DNA from: an uncultured Sutterella sp.
GTDB lineage: Bacteria; Pseudomonadota; Gammaproteobacteria; Burkholderiales; Burkholderiaceae_F
Direction: 5' to 3'
Assembly (NCBI GenBank): GCA_900545335.1
Contig: UQYP01000001.1
Coordinates: 1 to 64,000 of the forward strand
Length of the DNA stretch: 64,000 nucleotides
A model generated the notes under the pieces. That model was given only the letters and a program-made list of their open reading frames with translations. It was not told the origin of the DNA and made no database searches. Made by a program: the position numbers and the translations under genes. Shown piece after piece: positions 31,624-41,111 of the stretch; position 1 is the first letter of the stretch, and each line of letters opens with the position of its first letter.

Positions 31624-32610
31624 ATGATTGAACATGCCCATACAAATAACTCCACCTTAGCTTTGGCCAGAACCGTTCTGACCAGGGAAGCTCAGGCGTT
31701 AACGGATCTGGCTGACCGGCTGGGGGAGAATTTTTTAAAGGCTGTGCAATGTCTGCTTAACTGTAAAGGCCGAGTTGTCGTATCCGGTGTAGGTAAAAGC
31801 GGACACGTCGGCCGCAAAATCGCCGCCACTCTGGCTTCGACCGGCACGCCCGCTTTTTTCGTTCATGCCGGAGAGGCTGCTCACGGTGACCTGGGCATGA
31901 TTACCCGAAGTGACGTCTTGATTGCCATCTCCAATTCGGGCACTACCAACGAACTTCTCACTATTGTTCCGGTCATCAAACGCGAAGGGACTCCCCTCAT
32001 TGCTATGACCAGTGCGCCGGACAGTACTCTGGCAAAATACGCTGACATTCATTTGGATGTCGGCGTCAGACAGGAAGCTTGCCCGCTCGGACTGGCACCC
32101 ACCACGAGCACAACAGCAACTTTAGCTTTGGGAGACGCTCTTGCGGTTGCCTGCCTGCAAGCCAAAGGATTTACGGCAGATGATTTCGCACGCTCTCATC
32201 CGGGCGGAGCACTGGGCAGACGCTTGCTGATTCATGTCGCCGATGTTATGCGCACGGGCGATAGGGTCCCCCAAGTACTTGAAAGTGTCTCGGTACTGGA
32301 TGCCGTTCGCGAAATTACACTTAAACGGATTGGCATGACTGCAGTAGTCAATGCCGAAGGCTGCGTAAAAGGCATTTTCACAGAAGGCGATCTGCGCCGT
32401 TTGATCGAGCGTGTCGGAGACATTCGCAATATCTGCATTGCCGAAGTAATGACGCCTTCTCCGAAAACCATTTCAAAATCTGCGCTTGCTGCCGAAGCGG
32501 CGCATATTCTGGATCGCTCACTTTGCAACCAATTGCTTGTGGTCGATGAGGCCAATCACTTAATCGGTGCATTGCATATCCACGACTTGATGACAGCGAA
32601 AGTATTATGA
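31624..32610 (+). CDS. kdsD: arabinose-5-phosphate isomerase (Kdo pathway)
   Basis: A 328-residue SIS-CBS protein. The sugar isomerase domain has VVVSGVGKSGHVGRKIAATLASTG and the serine-rich DVLIAISNSGTTNEL; two CBS repeats form the C-terminus (MTAVVNAEGCVKGIFTEGDL). It converts ribulose-5-phosphate to arabinose-5-phosphate, the first step of Kdo synthesis for lipopolysaccharide. It leads an operon with kdsC and the lpt genes; its stop overlaps the kdsC start by 4 bases. Confidence 0.93.
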   Translation: MIEHAHTNNSTLALARTVLTREAQALTDLADRLGENFLKAVQCLLNCKGRVVVSGVGKSGHVGRKIAATLASTGTPAFFVHAGEAAHGDLGMITRSDVLIAISNSGTTNELLTIVPVIKREGTPLIAMTSAPDSTLAKYADIHLDVGVRQEACPLGLAPTTSTTATLALGDALAVACLQAKGFTADDFARSHPGGALGRRLLIHVADVMRTGDRVPQVLESVSVLDAVREITLKRIGMTAVVNAEGCVKGIFTEGDLRRLIERVGDIRNICIAEVMTPSPKTISKSALAAEAAHILDRSLCNQLLVVDEANHLIGALHIHDLMTAKVL

Positions 32611-33158
32611 CTCTGACCGAGAAAGCCAAAAAGATTAAATTACTGATTTGCGATGTCGACGGTGTGCTGACTGACGGCAAAATCTATATCGGCAATGACG
32701 GTGAGCTTTTTAAAGCATTTAACGTTAAAGACGGATTAGGCATTAAAATGCTATTGGCCAACGGTGTTGAAGTTGCCATCTTAACTGCAAGGAGCTCAAA
32801 GATTCTTGAGTGCCGAACGAAGGAATTAGGAATCACCAATGTTCTGCAGGGGCAAAGAGACAAGGTAAAGGGCCTTCAAACACTTCTTGCCGCAATGAAT
32901 TTAGCCCCCGAAGAAGTCGCCTACATCGGAGATGACCTGCCCGATTACGCAGTCATTCAAGAAGTGGGACTGGCGGCTTGCCCGAGTGATTCTGTTGAAG
33001 ATATCAAGCGTCTGGCAGACTTCGAGAGCCGACACTGCGGCGGAGACGGAGCCGTCAGAGAGCTCGCGGAGTTAATCCTCAAGGCTCAGGGTAAATGGGA
33101 AGAAACTCTTGAAAAAATGTTTCTTCACCCTGATCCCAATGCTCGACATCGTTACTAA
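32607..33158 (+). CDS. kdsC: 3-deoxy-D-manno-octulosonate 8-phosphate phosphatase
   Basis: A 183-residue HAD phosphatase of the tetrameric C0 type. The nucleophile motif is CDVDGVLTDGKIYIG (about 13-27), motif II is AILTARSS and the metal site is YIGDDLPDYAVI. It removes phosphate from Kdo-8-phosphate in the cytoplasm. ATGA overlap with kdsD indicates translational coupling. Confidence 0.94.
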   Translation: MTLTEKAKKIKLLICDVDGVLTDGKIYIGNDGELFKAFNVKDGLGIKMLLANGVEVAILTARSSKILECRTKELGITNVLQGQRDKVKGLQTLLAAMNLAPEEVAYIGDDLPDYAVIQEVGLAACPSDSVEDIKRLADFESRHCGGDGAVRELAELILKAQGKWEETLEKMFLHPDPNARHRY

Positions 33159-33170
33159 CTGAGAGTCAAT

Positions 33171-33758
33171 ATGCGTGAAAGACTGACAGCGATCATCGCT
33201 ATCATTTTGTTGTTAATTCTCATTGCTGCCAGCTACTGGTACGCAATGCAGGCTTCTTTCAGTAACCTGCGCTATATCCCTAGCGAAAACTCGCCTGATT
33301 TTGTTGCCTCTGAGGCGACTGTTATCACCTTTGATGAGCAAGGGACTGCCAAAACACGCCTTGAGGCTGACGAGTTCCGACACTATTCCAATGACACCAT
33401 TACGATGGTTAAGCCCAAAGCCACAACCATTTCGCCCAATGAGCCGATTACTCACGCAGAAGCTCTGAAAGGAAAGAGCACCGATGCCGGCGAAACGTTT
33501 CAGTTTGAAGGTGATGTCGTTGTCTCCCGTGCTGCAAGCGGCAACACTGCTGCCACTCGCCTTGAGACGCAAAGCATGACGGTCTACACGGATACAAACC
33601 GCTTTGAAAGCGATGATGTTGTTGACATCTTCAGCGGAGAAGATCGTGCTCGGGGTACCGGAATGGTTTTTGATAACCTCTCGCGCACAGTGGAATTAAA
33701 GAGCCGTGTAACCACAGTGATTGAACCGAGAAACGATTCAAAGAATTTATTACGCTAA
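33171..33758 (+). CDS. lptC: LPS export ABC transporter periplasmic protein LptC
   Basis: A 195-residue bitopic protein: an N-terminal helix (about residues 5-25) and a periplasmic OstA-like beta-jellyroll (YIPSENSPDFVASEATVITF...). It passes lipopolysaccharide from the LptBFG extractor to the LptA bridge. The sequence is weakly conserved; identification rests on size, topology and position between kdsC and lptA. Confidence 0.88.
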   Translation: MRERLTAIIAIILLLILIAASYWYAMQASFSNLRYIPSENSPDFVASEATVITFDEQGTAKTRLEADEFRHYSNDTITMVKPKATTISPNEPITHAEALKGKSTDAGETFQFEGDVVVSRAASGNTAATRLETQSMTVYTDTNRFESDDVVDIFSGEDRARGTGMVFDNLSRTVELKSRVTTVIEPRNDSKNLLR

Positions 33759-33767
33759 GAGGCTGAA

Positions 33768-34286
33768 ATGAAACAGATTTTCTTTACCGCTCTTGTCCTA
33801 TCCCTGATAGTGCCTCTAGCACAGGCTGAAACCCAAGACAGACAAAAACCGATTGAAATTCAAGCTGATCATTTTTTCGGCGATGAAATCAAACAGGAAG
33901 CTGTCTACACAGGTTCTGTTCGTGTAGACCAGGGAACGATGAGGCTCACCGGACAAAAACTGGTTCTTGTAGAAAGCGCAGCAGGATACAGAAAAGGCAC
34001 CCTGACGGGTAATTTGGCAACTTTCCGTCAAAGACGGGACATGAAGGTCAGGGGCGTCGAAGAATGGGTCTCGGGCAGAGCTCAGGAAATCGTCTATGAA
34101 GAGCGCACCGGCATTGTAACCCTGACAGGGAAAGCAGTGGTCGAGCGTTCCGAGAACGGCGTTGTCAAAGATCGTGCCAGAGGCAATAAAATCGTCTACG
34201 ATACAATCCGCTCGCGTACAATTATCCAAGGAAATAGTGGCGGAAGGGCCAGTACGGTTATTGCTCCGAGAAATAATAACCGCTAA
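33768..34286 (+). CDS. lptA: LPS transport periplasmic protein LptA
   Basis: A 172-residue exported protein with a cleavable signal (after AQA, about residue 20) and the OstA beta-jellyroll: PIEIQADHFFGDEIKQEAVYTGSVRVDQG, then ending GGRASTVIAPRNNNR. LptA oligomers bridge the periplasm and carry LPS to LptDE. It lies between lptC and lptB, as is usual. Confidence 0.92.
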   Translation: MKQIFFTALVLSLIVPLAQAETQDRQKPIEIQADHFFGDEIKQEAVYTGSVRVDQGTMRLTGQKLVLVESAAGYRKGTLTGNLATFRQRRDMKVRGVEEWVSGRAQEIVYEERTGIVTLTGKAVVERSENGVVKDRARGNKIVYDTIRSRTIIQGNSGGRASTVIAPRNNNR

Positions 34287-34305
34287 CAGCTAAAAGGGAA
34301 GCATT

Positions 34306-35133
34306 GTGACTACAGAAGAAAAAAATCTTGAAACTCTCGATTTATCGCAAAATCCGTTGCCTGAGACAGATAGTGAGGTGACGGCTCCTGTTGTCAATAC
34401 TCTGCGGGCTTTGGGTCTTAAAAAACGTTACGGCAGCCGCTGGGTTGTTCAGGATGTTTCCCTCGAAGTAAAAAGTGGAGAAGTTGTAGGATTGTTAGGT
34501 CCGAATGGTGCCGGGAAAACGACGACTTTCAATATGGTTGTAGGCTTAATTGTCTCCGATGGCGGCACTATTGAATTAAACGGACAGTCAATTGCCCACC
34601 TGCCCATTTACAAACGCTCAAGACTCGGAGTGTCTTACCTGCCGCAGGAAGCTTCTGTATTCCGTCGAATGACGGTAGAAGAAAACATCCGTGCAATCCT
34701 GGAATTGCAGCGCGATGAAAACGGGAAAAGTTACTCCCGTGAGGTCATTGATGAAAAACTCAATGATCTGCTCGAGGAGCTCCAAATTACACGCTTGAGA
34801 ACCAACCCTGCCATGAGCCTGTCGGGCGGCGAAAGGCGCAGAACCGAGATTGCCCGGGCACTGGCTGCAGAGCCTAAATTTATTTTGCTCGACGAACCCT
34901 TTGCCGGTGTTGACCCTATTGCTGTGATTGAAATTCAGCGTATTATCCGTTTCCTCAAAAACCGCGGAATCGGTGTTTTAATTACCGACCACAATGTCCG
35001 TGAAACTCTGGGGATTTGTGATCACGCCTATATCATTTGCGACGGAGGCGTCTTAGCCAGTGGCCATCCGAAAGATATCGTTCAAAATGAAGATGTTCGC
35101 AGAGCCTACCTGGGCGAGGCTTTCCGAATGTAG
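34306..35133 (+). CDS. lptB: LPS export ABC transporter ATPase LptB
   Basis: A 275-residue ATPase: Walker A GPNGAGKTT, signature LSGGERRR, Walker B FILLDEPFAG, H-loop ITDHN, and the family sequence YLPQEASVFRRMTVEENI. A GTG start with AAAGGGAA upstream gives an N-terminal acidic extension of roughly 30 residues before the ABC fold, which is longer than in E. coli. It powers LPS extraction with LptFG, which are not in this window. rpoN and hpf, which follow lptB in many betaproteobacteria, are absent here. Confidence 0.94.
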   Translation: MTTEEKNLETLDLSQNPLPETDSEVTAPVVNTLRALGLKKRYGSRWVVQDVSLEVKSGEVVGLLGPNGAGKTTTFNMVVGLIVSDGGTIELNGQSIAHLPIYKRSRLGVSYLPQEASVFRRMTVEENIRAILELQRDENGKSYSREVIDEKLNDLLEELQITRLRTNPAMSLSGGERRRTEIARALAAEPKFILLDEPFAGVDPIAVIEIQRIIRFLKNRGIGVLITDHNVRETLGICDHAYIICDGGVLASGHPKDIVQNEDVRRAYLGEAFRM

Positions 35134-35136
35134 GCT

Positions 35137-35745
35137 ATGAATCAGATCTACCAATATCTATCTTCGTCGAACGTCATCTTTTTTAACTCGATGCAACGGG
35201 CGACAAAAAAACGAGTCTTTGAAGAGGCCTGTCTGGCTTTTCAAATGTCCGGAATACCTCATACGCAAGCGTTTGAAGCTCTGTATGCAAGAGAACGCTT
35301 GGGCAACAACTCGCTCGGTGCCGGCGTGTGTCTGCCGCACTGCGAAATTGAAGATATCAAACGCCCCTTCATCACCATCGTTTTATTACAGCGCCCGATT
35401 CATATCGATCCGGCTCCCTTTGATAACAAACCCGTCGACATTTTCTTTTTCCTATTGGTGCCTAAGACTGAAGATGACGACGATAGATATCTGCCGTTGC
35501 TGCGTGAGTGCATTGCCCTGCTCGAAGACAAGGCACTTTGCTCAAAACTGAGAAAGGCTGAAAATGCTGTGGAAGTTTGCTCCTGCATTATGGATTGGGT
35601 TGCACCCACAGTGCTTGTCCGCGAAAGCCAAGAAGATGCTCTTGAAAGCGAATGGGACATACTCAATGAAGAAGTCCGGGCTCAAAGAAAAGAAGAACAG
35701 GGGGAATCTTCGCTCATCGTGGCAGCTGTCGAAAACAATGCTTAA
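35137..35745 (+). CDS. ptsN: PtsN-like nitrogen PTS EIIA protein
   Basis: A 202-residue EIIA-Ntr. The phosphorylated histidine lies in GAGVCLPHCE (His68), matching the family GVA-PHG pattern. After the domain (about 150 residues) there is an extra tail of about 45 acidic residues (ESQEDALESEWDILNEEVRAQ...). In the nitrogen PTS this protein regulates potassium and metabolic enzymes. It begins 3 bases after lptB stop. hprK, the usual neighbour before rapZ in betaproteobacteria, is absent. Confidence 0.85.
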   Translation: MNQIYQYLSSSNVIFFNSMQRATKKRVFEEACLAFQMSGIPHTQAFEALYARERLGNNSLGAGVCLPHCEIEDIKRPFITIVLLQRPIHIDPAPFDNKPVDIFFFLLVPKTEDDDDRYLPLLRECIALLEDKALCSKLRKAENAVEVCSCIMDWVAPTVLVRESQEDALESEWDILNEEVRAQRKEEQGESSLIVAAVENNA

Positions 35746-35788
35746 GTTTTCGCTACAATGATGTGGTTTCTAGGAGGGGGCCAGCAGT

Positions 35789-36685
35789 ATGAAACTCATC
35801 ATCGTTACCGGTCTGTCCGGATCAGGAAAATCCGTCGCCATCAAGCAGCTCGAAGACAGCGGCTACTACTGCATTGATAACCTTCCTCTGTCTTTTGTCA
35901 TCCCTGTTGCCAAGTCGCTGCAGCAAACTCAAGATTTTGTAGCCTTTGCCGTTGATGCCCGCAGTGATTTTGAAGGCTATGCTCCGGAAAAACTCATTGA
36001 GCAGCTTAATGCTCAAAAGGACTGGGACGTACGTATTTTGTTTCTGACAGCTTCCACTCAGGAGCTGATCCAAAGATTTTCTGAAACGCGCAGGCGTCAC
36101 CCTCTGACGCTGCGTTTCAGTAAGGGCAACAAAAACCTTACACTGGCCGAAGTCATCAATAAGGAACGGGAATTACTTGAACCCTACAGCGTTCAGGCTC
36201 ACGTTGTGGACACCACTCACCTGCAAAGCAATACGTTGAGAACCTGGGTAAAAGAATTTGCCGACGCCCCTCATGCCGACATGAGTCTGACGTTTGAGTC
36301 ATTCGGCTACAAACACGGAATCCCAACGGCAGCAGATTTGGTTTTTGACGTTCGAAATCTGCCTAACCCCTACTACGATCCTCAATTGCGCCCGCTCACA
36401 GGCCAGGACCCGACAATTGTCGAATTTATGCAACAGCAGCCTATGGTGGCTGAAATGGTCGGGGATATTACCGCCTTTATTGAGAAATGGCTTCCGAGCT
36501 ACCAGGCAACAAACCGTCACTATTTAACCATTGCCATCGGATGCACGGGCGGCCAACACCGCTCGGTCTACGTCGCAGAGACTCTGGCCAAATATTTTGC
36601 TCAAAAGATTAATTCCGTTGCCATTCGGCACCGCATTATCGGGCAGGCAAAACGACCGGTCAAAGGATCATCCCAAACACTTTAG
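35789..36685 (+). CDS. rapZ: RNase adapter RapZ
   Basis: A 298-residue protein: Walker A GLSGSGKSVA at residues 8-17, YYCIDNLP, FAVDARS, RRRHPL, FESFGYKHGIP, and the C-terminal RNA-binding domain with IGCTGGQHRSVYVAE. In E. coli RapZ regulates GlmS synthesis and so amino-sugar supply for the wall; small RNAs GlmY/GlmZ are not known in this lineage, so the betaproteobacterial role is less clear. AGGAGGGGG upstream is an excellent ribosome site. The end overlaps mutY by 4 bases. Confidence 0.93.
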   Translation: MKLIIVTGLSGSGKSVAIKQLEDSGYYCIDNLPLSFVIPVAKSLQQTQDFVAFAVDARSDFEGYAPEKLIEQLNAQKDWDVRILFLTASTQELIQRFSETRRRHPLTLRFSKGNKNLTLAEVINKERELLEPYSVQAHVVDTTHLQSNTLRTWVKEFADAPHADMSLTFESFGYKHGIPTAADLVFDVRNLPNPYYDPQLRPLTGQDPTIVEFMQQQPMVAEMVGDITAFIEKWLPSYQATNRHYLTIAIGCTGGQHRSVYVAETLAKYFAQKINSVAIRHRIIGQAKRPVKGSSQTL

Positions 36686-37719
36686 GCGAAAAATCGCTCG
36701 AGTAACTGCCTGATCGGTGCAGGCAGTCCGATATCCGGCAACTCAGACAGACCGGCCCACCGAATGTGGGGAGTCGAAGGGTTGCCCGGCTCAACACATA
36801 TTGCGATCGGGTGAAGGATCAGACGATAGTGAGTGAAGTCGTGAGAGAAACTGTCTAAAAATCGAATGTTTCTCACACTCAAGCCCATTGACTGAACAGT
36901 TTCCAGAGCCTGCTCTTCTGTCAGAATACCCTCGGCTTGAGGCAAACTGAATAGCCCCTTCCACACTCCTTTTTCTGTCCGCTTTTGCAGCAAACACCGC
37001 TCATCTGACCAAATCAGGAAAAAGGTTCTGTCCTTTTCAGTACGCTTGAGTTTTTTCTTTGGCTGCGGGATTTCTTTTTGTAGGCCCGCTTTCAGTGCCA
37101 AACAATTCTCTTTAAACGGACAAAGAAGACACTGCGGATTTCTCGTGCACAGCGTTGCTCCGAAGTCCATCAAACCCTGAGTGTAAATATCTAGATTTTT
37201 TTGCGGCAGCAAACTTTCTGCGATAGACCACAGTTGTTTAACCGTTTCTCTGTCATCGGAAGAAGTCCTCAGACAAAACAATCGCATCAGCACCCGCTTG
37301 ACGTTACCGTCCAGAATAGTTTCTCTTGCTCCAAAACTAAAAGCAACTATCGCCGCCGCGGTACTTCGTCCCACCCCCGGCAATGTTTCCCAAGGCTCAC
37401 GTGTTTGAGGAAACTTGCCTGACCAATCATTAGCAATAATTTTTGCACTGCGATGCAAATTCCTAGCTCTGGAATAGTATCCCAAACCTGACCAATACTG
37501 CATCAGTTCATCTTCCGTGGCTTCTGCCAAAGACTCTACTGTCGGGAAGCGCCGTATAAAACGCTCGTAATACTCAATGACCGTATTGACTTGCGTCTGC
37601 TGCAACATAATTTCGGAAATCCATCGGGCATAGGGATCCGGTATCTGCCAGGGCAAATGATGACGGCCGTTTGTTTTTTGCCAATCAATGAGAATTTCTG
37701 AGAAATGTTTTAAGTCCAT
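36682..37719 (-). CDS. mutY: A/G-specific adenine glycosylase
   Basis: A 345-residue MutY. Catalytic glutamate is in ISEIMLQQTQV, the helix-hairpin-helix is LPGVGRSTAAAI with aspartate in ILDGNVKRVL, and the iron-sulfur cluster ligands are CTRNPQCLLCPFKENC. A Nudix-like C-terminal domain recognises 8-oxoG. It removes adenine mispaired with 8-oxoguanine. Divergent from the TPR gene with only 53 bases between. Confidence 0.95.
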   Translation of the reverse strand: MDLKHFSEILIDWQKTNGRHHLPWQIPDPYARWISEIMLQQTQVNTVIEYYERFIRRFPTVESLAEATEDELMQYWSGLGYYSRARNLHRSAKIIANDWSGKFPQTREPWETLPGVGRSTAAAIVAFSFGARETILDGNVKRVLMRLFCLRTSSDDRETVKQLWSIAESLLPQKNLDIYTQGLMDFGATLCTRNPQCLLCPFKENCLALKAGLQKEIPQPKKKLKRTEKDRTFFLIWSDERCLLQKRTEKGVWKGLFSLPQAEGILTEEQALETVQSMGLSVRNIRFLDSFSHDFTHYRLILHPIAICVEPGNPSTPHIRWAGLSELPDIGLPAPIRQLLERFFA

Positions 37720-37772
37720 TGAAATTTGAAGGAAAACAGTAGAATTACGAGGTTGCGACTGATTATAAAGCT

Positions 37773-39494
37773 ATGTCACGTATTCCTTCTTTTTTACAGA
37801 AAACGCTTTTTGCTGCTGCAGCACTGTCTTGCATGGCAACCTCCTGCCCGGCTAAAGAATCTCTCCCAAACGTTGAGTTGACAGGAGGACTTTTATTCCA
37901 AATTATCGCTTCGGAATTCGCCCTGCAAAGGCAAGACCCCGCCAGCGCTTTCCAAACTTATATGCAAACAGCCCGAACAACTAAAGATCCGCGCCTTGCA
38001 AAACGGGCTTTCGAAATCGCTGACGGCGCTCACGCTTTCGAGCAGGCAGCTGAAGCAGCCGCACTATGGGAAAACTTATCTCCCGAAAATGTTGATGCCC
38101 AGCTTGCAAAAGTTTTAAGCCAAATTCGTCAGGGAGATCTATCCAACAAGACTCAGGAGAGAGCAAAAAAGTTGATTTCAGAGGCTCAGTCTGAGTCTGA
38201 AAAATTAAAGCGATTCAGTGCAATAGCGCTTCAGGCCGAACTGGGATCACAGGAAAAACAACAGGTTTTAAATTTCGTCCGACCGCTTGCAGCTCTTTGC
38301 CATGACAGAAAAGAAGCCGCTCTGACACTTGCCAAGCTTTATCGGCATACCGGCAACGAAGAGCTTGGACAACGATATGCAAAAGCGGCCTGGGAACAGT
38401 TGCCTGACAACACCGTCGCCTTATTGGAATACGCCGACTCTTTGATGGCTAATCAGTCACAGCAGGCAATCCGCATTTTGGAGCGCTTCGTACAAAAGCA
38501 TCCCAAAAATTATGATGCGCAATTGGGGTTGGCGAAGGCCTATGCCCGTACTCAAAATAAAGAGGGCGTCAAAAAACAGATTCAAATTTTGGAACCCTTT
38601 AGCCAAACATTACCCAATCTGGCTTTCACCTTGGCTTCTGTCTGTGACAATGTCGGCCTGCTTGATGAAACTAAACGCTACTTAATGATTTTTGAACGTA
38701 CGGCAAAAAAACAAAATGTCTTTCTGGAGCGGCTGCCAAGAACCTTCCTTTCTCTGGGCATGATTGATTACCGTCAGCATCACTACGGAGCCGCAGCAGA
38801 GTGGTTTAACCAGGTTGAAAAAAACAGTGAGTTTTACCCTCAGGCCCGGCTTTTTTTAGCGCAAAGCCTTGCGGCGGACAAACAATTTGAAAAAGCCCTC
38901 GAAGTTCTTGAGGAAACTGAAGTAAAAGGCAAAGTTAAAACGGACTTCTTACATAAAAAAGCCCAAATTCTGTATGAGTCAGGAAAAAACTCTCAAGCCT
39001 ATGACACCATGAAAGAGGCTCTCAAGAGTGATCCTAAAAACGCCACGATTCTTTTTCAGTGCGCCATTATGGCCAATGAACTCAAACGGATTAATGAGGC
39101 AGAAAAATACCTCCTACAGGCAATTGAACTTTATCCCAATGAGGCAGATTTCTATAACACTCTCGGTTATCTGTGGGTCGAGAACAATGTAAAAATCAAA
39201 CAAGCCCGACCGATGATCGAAAAGGCGCTCTCGATGGAGCCCAATAATGCGGCTTATCTGGACTCTATGGGTTGGCTTTTATATCGGGAAGGCAACTTTA
39301 AAGAGGCGCAGCAGTACCTTGAAAAAGCTGTCGCCATTCTCAAAGATAAAGAAATACTGTTGCATTTAGCCGAGATTTATCAGCTTCAGGGCAATACACC
39401 TCAAGCCATGAAAATTCTCAGAGACTTATTAAAACAAACCCCCGATGATCCGGCTATTAACTCTATGATGGACCGACTCAACCTTAGGTTTTAA
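37773..39494 (+). CDS. TPR-repeat periplasmic protein upstream of lolB
   Basis: A 573-residue exported protein with a Sec-type signal (1-27), followed by helical TPR arrays along the whole length. Clear TPR units are in the second half (KAYARTQNKEGVKKQIQILEP; YDTMKEALKSDPKNATILFQ; AEKYLLQAIELYPNEADFYNTLGYLW; GNFKEAQQYLEKAVAIL). Such a protein commonly precedes lolB in betaproteobacteria. Probably an envelope scaffold; no catalytic motif. lolB begins 6 bases after its stop. Confidence 0.85.
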   Translation: MSRIPSFLQKTLFAAAALSCMATSCPAKESLPNVELTGGLLFQIIASEFALQRQDPASAFQTYMQTARTTKDPRLAKRAFEIADGAHAFEQAAEAAALWENLSPENVDAQLAKVLSQIRQGDLSNKTQERAKKLISEAQSESEKLKRFSAIALQAELGSQEKQQVLNFVRPLAALCHDRKEAALTLAKLYRHTGNEELGQRYAKAAWEQLPDNTVALLEYADSLMANQSQQAIRILERFVQKHPKNYDAQLGLAKAYARTQNKEGVKKQIQILEPFSQTLPNLAFTLASVCDNVGLLDETKRYLMIFERTAKKQNVFLERLPRTFLSLGMIDYRQHHYGAAAEWFNQVEKNSEFYPQARLFLAQSLAADKQFEKALEVLEETEVKGKVKTDFLHKKAQILYESGKNSQAYDTMKEALKSDPKNATILFQCAIMANELKRINEAEKYLLQAIELYPNEADFYNTLGYLWVENNVKIKQARPMIEKALSMEPNNAAYLDSMGWLLYREGNFKEAQQYLEKAVAILKDKEILLHLAEIYQLQGNTPQAMKILRDLLKQTPDDPAINSMMDRLNLRF

Positions 39495-39500
39495 AGGACC

Positions 39501-40070
39501 ATGACGTTAAGAAACTTATTCACGGTACTTCTGCTTTGCGGCTCATTGAGCGGTTGCGTCAGTTTCTGGACTCCGTCGCTGGAGCAGTCGTGGCAGGGCC
39601 GCTTTTCGGTCGTAGCACAAAGTCAATCCAATCAGCAGGCTTACAACGGCCGTTTTTATCTGACGCATTCCGATGCCCCGACCACTGTCTTGGATCTTAA
39701 AAGTTCCCTGGGCAATACCATTGCAAGAGTGACTCAAACTGCCCAGGCAACCTCACTGCAAGCTCTGGGAGCTCAGTCTCAGCAAGCTCGAAATGTTGAT
39801 GAGCTGATGCTGCAGACATTTGGATTCTCAGTTCCTATTGACGGTCTGCAATATTGGATCGACGGTGAAACGATTCCGAATCAACAAGCTCAGACAAAAC
39901 CGGTTAATCCGCCATATCAGGAGATTGTCCAGAACGGCTGGGTCATACGATATGAAACATTTGACTCAGAGGGTTTACCTAAGCGGATAAAGTTTTTGCG
40001 GGCTGAGAGCCCCAACAGTCCTTCGTTATCCATTGTTTTACTGATCACTGAAAGAAATCATGACTCTTGA
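39501..40070 (+). CDS. lolB: outer-membrane lipoprotein receptor LolB
   Basis: A 189-residue lipoprotein (lipobox LSGC, Cys19) with the LolA/LolB fold: WQGRFSVVAQSQSNQQAYNGRFYLTH and the long loop LMLQTFGFSVPIDGLQYWIDG. LolB receives lipoproteins from LolA and inserts them into the outer membrane. Overlaps ispE by 11 bases, the standard order. Confidence 0.9.
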   Translation: MTLRNLFTVLLLCGSLSGCVSFWTPSLEQSWQGRFSVVAQSQSNQQAYNGRFYLTHSDAPTTVLDLKSSLGNTIARVTQTAQATSLQALGAQSQQARNVDELMLQTFGFSVPIDGLQYWIDGETIPNQQAQTKPVNPPYQEIVQNGWVIRYETFDSEGLPKRIKFLRAESPNSPSLSIVLLITERNHDS

Positions 40071-40905
40071 GCTGCTGGCTCCTGCCAAATTAAATCTTTT
40101 TTTGCATATAGTCGGTCGCAGAAGTGACGGCTACCACGAATTGCAATCTGTTTTTATCCTGATTGATCTGTGTGATCAAATTAAGCTCTCTTTGAGAGAG
40201 GATGGAGAAATTGTCAGATCCGGAGATGTCATTGGTGATGTTGACAAAGATCTCTGCGTGAGAGCGGCTCGGTTATTGAAAAAACAAACCGATTGTAATC
40301 TTGGGGTGCAAATAGAAGTTATCAAGCGAATTCCGGCAGGTGCCGGTCTTGGCGGCGGGTCTTCGGATGCCGCAACAACCCTCATGGGACTTAACAAACT
40401 CTGGGGACTGAATCTTTCTGCTGAAAAACTCATCCCGATGGGAACGTCACTTGGTGCCGACGTGCCTTTTTTCCTTTTAGGAACAAATGCTTGGGTTGAG
40501 GGAATCGGAGAAAAACTAACCCCTATCGATGTGCCGACAACGTCATTTGCTGTCATCTGGCCCGGGGTAGGTCAGGCGACATCAGAAATTTTTTCACATC
40601 CCGACTTGACAAGAAATACGAAATACGTCACAATGTCGATCCTCGACGGCGCTCAACAAACGGGCGACTGGATGAATTTGGGACACAACGATCTTGAACC
40701 GATCGCAAAAATTGTGAATCCCGAGGTAAACCGAGTATTGAGTCAGTTACCTCAATTTCGCCTGACAGGCTCCGGATCAGCGGTATTTGCGCAAATGCAG
40801 GAACCTGAGGCAGGCAGGGTGTTTGAAAAGTTACCCAAAGACTGGAAACATTTTTTGGTAAAAAGTCTTAAAATACACCCGACGTTGTCAGCATTATCAT
40901 GCTGA
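40060..40905 (+). CDS. ispE: 4-diphosphocytidyl-2-C-methyl-D-erythritol kinase
   Basis: A 281-residue GHMP kinase: LAPAKLNLFLHIVGRRSDGYHEL at the start, the ATP loop IPAGAGLGGGSSDAA, and LTGSGSAVFA near the end. It phosphorylates an intermediate of the MEP isoprenoid route. Followed by tRNA-Gln and prs. Confidence 0.95.
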   Translation: MTLELLAPAKLNLFLHIVGRRSDGYHELQSVFILIDLCDQIKLSLREDGEIVRSGDVIGDVDKDLCVRAARLLKKQTDCNLGVQIEVIKRIPAGAGLGGGSSDAATTLMGLNKLWGLNLSAEKLIPMGTSLGADVPFFLLGTNAWVEGIGEKLTPIDVPTTSFAVIWPGVGQATSEIFSHPDLTRNTKYVTMSILDGAQQTGDWMNLGHNDLEPIAKIVNPEVNRVLSQLPQFRLTGSGSAVFAQMQEPEAGRVFEKLPKDWKHFLVKSLKIHPTLSALSC

Positions 40906-40917
40906 ACCAAAATTTGT

Positions 40918-40995
40918 AGGGGAGTCGCCAAGCTGGCCTAAGGCACCGGATTTTGATTCCGGCATTCGAAGGTTCGAATCCTTCCTCCCCTGCCA
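40918..40995 (+). tRNA. tRNA-Gln (anticodon TTG)
   Basis: Acceptor stem AGGGGAG (40918-40924) pairs with CTCCCCT (40985-40991), discriminator G, encoded CCA (40993-40995). The anticodon arm is CCGGA-TTTTGAT-TCCGG, giving TTG. T-arm GAAGG-TTCGAAT-CCTTC. It sits between ispE and prs, a position typical of betaproteobacteria. Confidence 0.95.
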
Positions 40996-41000
40996 ACTTT

Positions 41001-41040
41001 CGGGAGCAAGCATTGTTGTGCTAGCTCCCGTTTGTTTTTT
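41001..41040 (+). terminator. terminator after tRNA-Gln
   Basis: CGGGAGC (41001-41007) and GCTCCCG (41024-41030), with AGCA/TGCT extending the stem inside, followed by TTTGTTTTTT. It ends the ispE/tRNA transcript before prs. Confidence 0.85.
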
Positions 41041-41111
41041 ATCGCGCGGTTTAAAAACTGCCAAGTACTAACCGAAGAGTGCTCTCTTCTTAACTTTCGG
41101 CGAGTCTTATC

